Below, one piece after another: positions 14,549-16,240 of a stretch of 16,240 nucleotides of DNA. The DNA is from Bacteroidota bacterium. GTDB lineage: Bacteria; Bacteroidota; Bacteroidia; Bacteroidales; JAADJA01. The position numbers and the translations under genes are program-made. The DNA lies in assembly GCA_024278155.1 (NCBI GenBank), contig JAJRTT010000367.1, positions 1 through 16,240 on the forward strand, in the 5' to 3' direction. Under the pieces are notes generated by a model. The model was not told where the DNA came from. It searched no databases and saw nothing but the letters and a program-made list of their open reading frames with translations. The first letter of the stretch is position 1. Each line of letters opens with the position of its first letter.

Positions 14549-15328
14549 ATGACATTGATTGAAATTACCATATTGATTGTTGCCGGATTGCTCGTGGGCT
14601 TTATCAATACCCTGGCAGGCGGGGGTTCCATTATTTCCCTTTCGCTCCTGATGTTTTTGGGATTGCCCGCAAATGTGGCCAATGGCACAAACCGTATTGC
14701 CATCTTTATCCAGAATATAGCGGCAGTTGGGAGTTTTGGGCAACAGAAAGTATTGGACCATAAAAAAGGCCTATGGCTGGCACTTCCTGCGGCCATTGGC
14801 TCAATTGTGGGTGCATTGATCGCCATTGACGTGAACGAGGAAATTATCGAAAAAGCCATTGCCATTGTTATGTTGGTGATGATGGTGGTTATCCTTTATA
14901 AGCCCCAGCGTTGGCTTGTTGGCCAAAAGGAACTCCAGCAAAAAAAAGTAAGTGCCTGGCAGATGCTTCTCTTCTTCTTTATTGGCATATATGCCGGATT
15001 TCTACATATGGGCGTTGGGTATGCCTTGCTGGCAGGAATTGTGCTCGGTGCGGGTTACGACCTTGTTAAAGCCAATGCCATTAAGGTACTGATCGTCCTG
15101 ATTTGGTCACCGATAACTTTGTTGATTTTTGTTTTGAACGATCAGGTGAATTTTGCTTACGGGATTACGCTGGCCATCGGTAATTTTACCGGGGCTCTAA
15201 TCGCATCACGGATGGCCGTGAAAAAAGGAGCGGCTTTCGTGAGATGGGTTATCATTGCCGTAATCCTGATCACAGCGGCCCATATTTTTGGGTTGATAGA
15301 TTTCCAGTCTTTTGTTTCCGTTAAGTAA
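14549..15328 (+). CDS. TauE/SafE (TSUP) family anion permease
   Basis: A 259-residue inner-membrane protein with about eight hydrophobic segments in two related halves, the usual length for the TauE/SafE family. Signature stretches are GFINTLAGGGSIISLSLLMF (about 17-36) in the first half and the matching FFFIGIYAGFLHMGVGYALL in the second. Both are followed by the family pattern of small residues and an ANxxK/GTNR-like block (ANVANGTNRIA; KANAIKVLI). Members move sulfite, sulfoacetate, thiosulfate or other organic or sulfur anions, usually outward. The substrate here cannot be told, and no sulfur genes lie nearby. It has its own promoter divergent from actA and ends 4 bases from the convergent hypothetical gene. 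Confidence 0.9.
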   Translation: MTLIEITILIVAGLLVGFINTLAGGGSIISLSLLMFLGLPANVANGTNRIAIFIQNIAAVGSFGQQKVLDHKKGLWLALPAAIGSIVGALIAIDVNEEIIEKAIAIVMLVMMVVILYKPQRWLVGQKELQQKKVSAWQMLLFFFIGIYAGFLHMGVGYALLAGIVLGAGYDLVKANAIKVLIVLIWSPITLLIFVLNDQVNFAYGITLAIGNFTGALIASRMAVKKGAAFVRWVIIAVILITAAHIFGLIDFQSFVSVK

Positions 15329-15332
15329 TAGG

Positions 15333-15953
15333 TCACATCAAGTGTTTATAATCTTTGCCCCGGATCCTTAATGTGAGTTTTATCGGTACAATTTGAAAGT
15401 ATATGCTTTGGTGGACAAACGATCTGCTGAATATGACAGATGAGGCAAAACCTACACGGCCAAAGTTTAAATAGTAAATGCTTGATTCGATGCCATACAA
15501 TGGATAATAATTATCCTCCCCAATGGCCGGTGAAACGGAAATGGAAGCAAACAGAGAGACCTCAAGGTCGAAATCCCGTGCAAGTTTACGTTTTAAGGAG
15601 TATTTGAACCTGATAAAATCCACGGAAAAGCGGTCGAAAAAACCACCAATGGAATCATGCAGTTCATTGTAGTATCTCTCGTCCGTTGCCAAAATCAGGT
15701 TTGCCTGATAAGAACTTATGCAATAGGAAAGTGAATATTTTGAAGGTTCCCATCTTTTTGGCCTGAACGTATGGTTGATGCCCACACCAATAGGGGCAAA
15801 CTCCCAAACGGTATATCCAATTTTCCGAGGTGTTTCTTTTGGGTCTTCATTGTTCTGGCTTATTGCATTTGAAAAGGGGGCCAATATCAGGAAAAACATT
15901 AATAACAGTCGATTTCGTTGCTTCTGTGCAAATATTTTCTGATTGTATTCCAT
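15333..15953 (-). CDS. Hypothetical exported protein, possible outer-membrane beta-barrel
   Basis: A 206-residue protein of no family I recognise. A basic N-terminus (MEYNQKIFAQKQRNR) and hydrophobic core (LLLMFFLILAPFSNAIS) suggest a Sec signal peptide cut near residue 32. The rest has no membrane helix but many alternating aromatic and polar stretches (FAPIGVGINHTFRPKRW, YSLSYCISSYQANLIL, FDLEVSLFASISVS, VGFASSVIFSRSF, SIYFQIVPIKLTLRI), with the last strand near the C-terminus. This pattern is typical of small beta-barrels or porin-like proteins of the outer membrane. It converges on the TauE/SafE gene and diverges from yebC; neither neighbour suggests a role. The reading frame is supported by its signal peptide, strand pattern and consistent codon use. 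Confidence 0.65.
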   Translation of the reverse strand: MEYNQKIFAQKQRNRLLLMFFLILAPFSNAISQNNEDPKETPRKIGYTVWEFAPIGVGINHTFRPKRWEPSKYSLSYCISSYQANLILATDERYYNELHDSIGGFFDRFSVDFIRFKYSLKRKLARDFDLEVSLFASISVSPAIGEDNYYPLYGIESSIYYLNFGRVGFASSVIFSRSFVHQSIYFQIVPIKLTLRIRGKDYKHLM

Positions 15954-16035
15954 TTCAATAAGTTTTCATAATTTTACGGACGATTTCAGGATTGGTTTTT
16001 ATTCTCTGGTCTTGGATTTTTCAAAAGGTAAAAAT

Positions 16036-16043
16036 CAAATATA
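16036..16043 (-). promoter_or_regulatory. Possible -7 element for the hypothetical exported protein
   Basis: TATATTTG on the minus strand matches TAnnTTTG, about 83 bases before the ATG at 15953, in the short region shared with divergent yebC. No -33 match is evident. A/T-rich DNA makes chance matches likely. Confidence 0.3.
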
Positions 16044-16051
16044 ATACAGAT

Positions 16052-16240
16052 ATGTCAGGACATAGTAAATGGTCAACCATAAAAAGGAAAAAGGGGGCAG
16101 CCGATGCCAAGCGTTCAAAAATGTTTTCAAAAATCGTAAAGGATATTACAATAGCCGTGAAAGAGGGCGGGCCTGATGCGGATTCCAATCCCCGTTTAAG
16201 GATGGCCATTACCAATGCCAAGGGTGTAAGTATGCCCAAA
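16052..16240 (+). CDS. yebC: YebC/PmpR (TACO1) family protein, 3' partial
   Basis: ATG 16052 opens a frame that runs off the window after 63 codons. It begins MSGHSKWSTIKRKKGAADAK and continues with RSKMFSKIVKDITIAVKEGG and DADSNPRLRMAITNAKG. These blocks are the diagnostic N-terminus of the YebC/TACO1 family, for which full-length members have about 240 residues, so roughly a quarter is present. The family was first described as DNA-binding transcriptional regulators. More recent work links it to translation, easing ribosomes over proline-rich or other stalling stretches. It lies 98 bases from the divergent hypothetical gene. No Shine-Dalgarno sequence is visible before the ATG. Confidence 0.95.
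   Translation, partial: MSGHSKWSTIKRKKGAADAKRSKMFSKIVKDITIAVKEGGPDADSNPRLRMAITNAKGVSMPK

Noticed and set aside
16021..16239. 72-codon minus-strand open frame at the right edge
   Set aside because: It is antisense to yebC, whose N-terminal motif is unmistakable.

Overview
The window looks like chromosomal DNA of a Bacteroidota (Bacteroidetes) bacterium. Four things point there: two proteins with C-terminal type IX secretion (T9SS) sorting domains, a complete actABCDEF operon for alternative complex III (ACIII) in the order usual for this phylum, several copies of the Bacteroidota promoter element TAnnTTTG, and start codons without a clear Shine-Dalgarno sequence. The order or genus cannot be fixed from the sequence alone.

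Layout, left to right. Bases 1-1962 carry the 3' part of a large secreted protein (FG-GAP beta-propeller, PKD domain, T9SS tail). A 324-base gap leads to a small cold-shock protein gene with its own promoter element and a strong terminator. The next 230 bases are rich in inverted repeats and precede a cupin gene. A short minus-strand T9SS-sorted protein is divergent from a lipoprotein MsrB-MsrA methionine sulfoxide reductase fusion. A block of 8-bp tandem repeats follows, then a two-gene unit of NAD(P)H-hydrate epimerase (YjeF N-domain type) and an NrtS-like small membrane protein with an added zinc-ribbon-like tail.

Bases 6226-14341 hold the act operon on the minus strand. ActA is a multiheme cytochrome c, ActB a molybdopterin-oxidoreductase-like iron-sulfur protein, ActC an NrfD-like quinol-site membrane protein, ActD a DUF3341 membrane protein, ActE a monoheme lipoprotein cytochrome c and ActF a second membrane protein related to NrfD. 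Together they form a quinol:electron-acceptor oxidoreductase that replaces cytochrome bc1. A hairpin terminator lies just after actF, and no cytochrome oxidase genes follow. A TAnnTTTG element and a perfect palindrome lie upstream of actA.

The right end has a divergent TauE/SafE-type permease, a minus-strand hypothetical exported protein, and the first 63 codons of a yebC-family gene that runs off the window.

No phage, insertion sequence, CRISPR array, rRNA or tRNA gene was seen. The window is mostly core metabolism and respiration. The less ordinary features are the NrtS/zinc-ribbon fusion, the hairpin cluster at 2535-2728, the 8-bp repeat block, a divergent epimerase loop and the palindrome at the act promoter. 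I did not find a convincing new multi-gene system.
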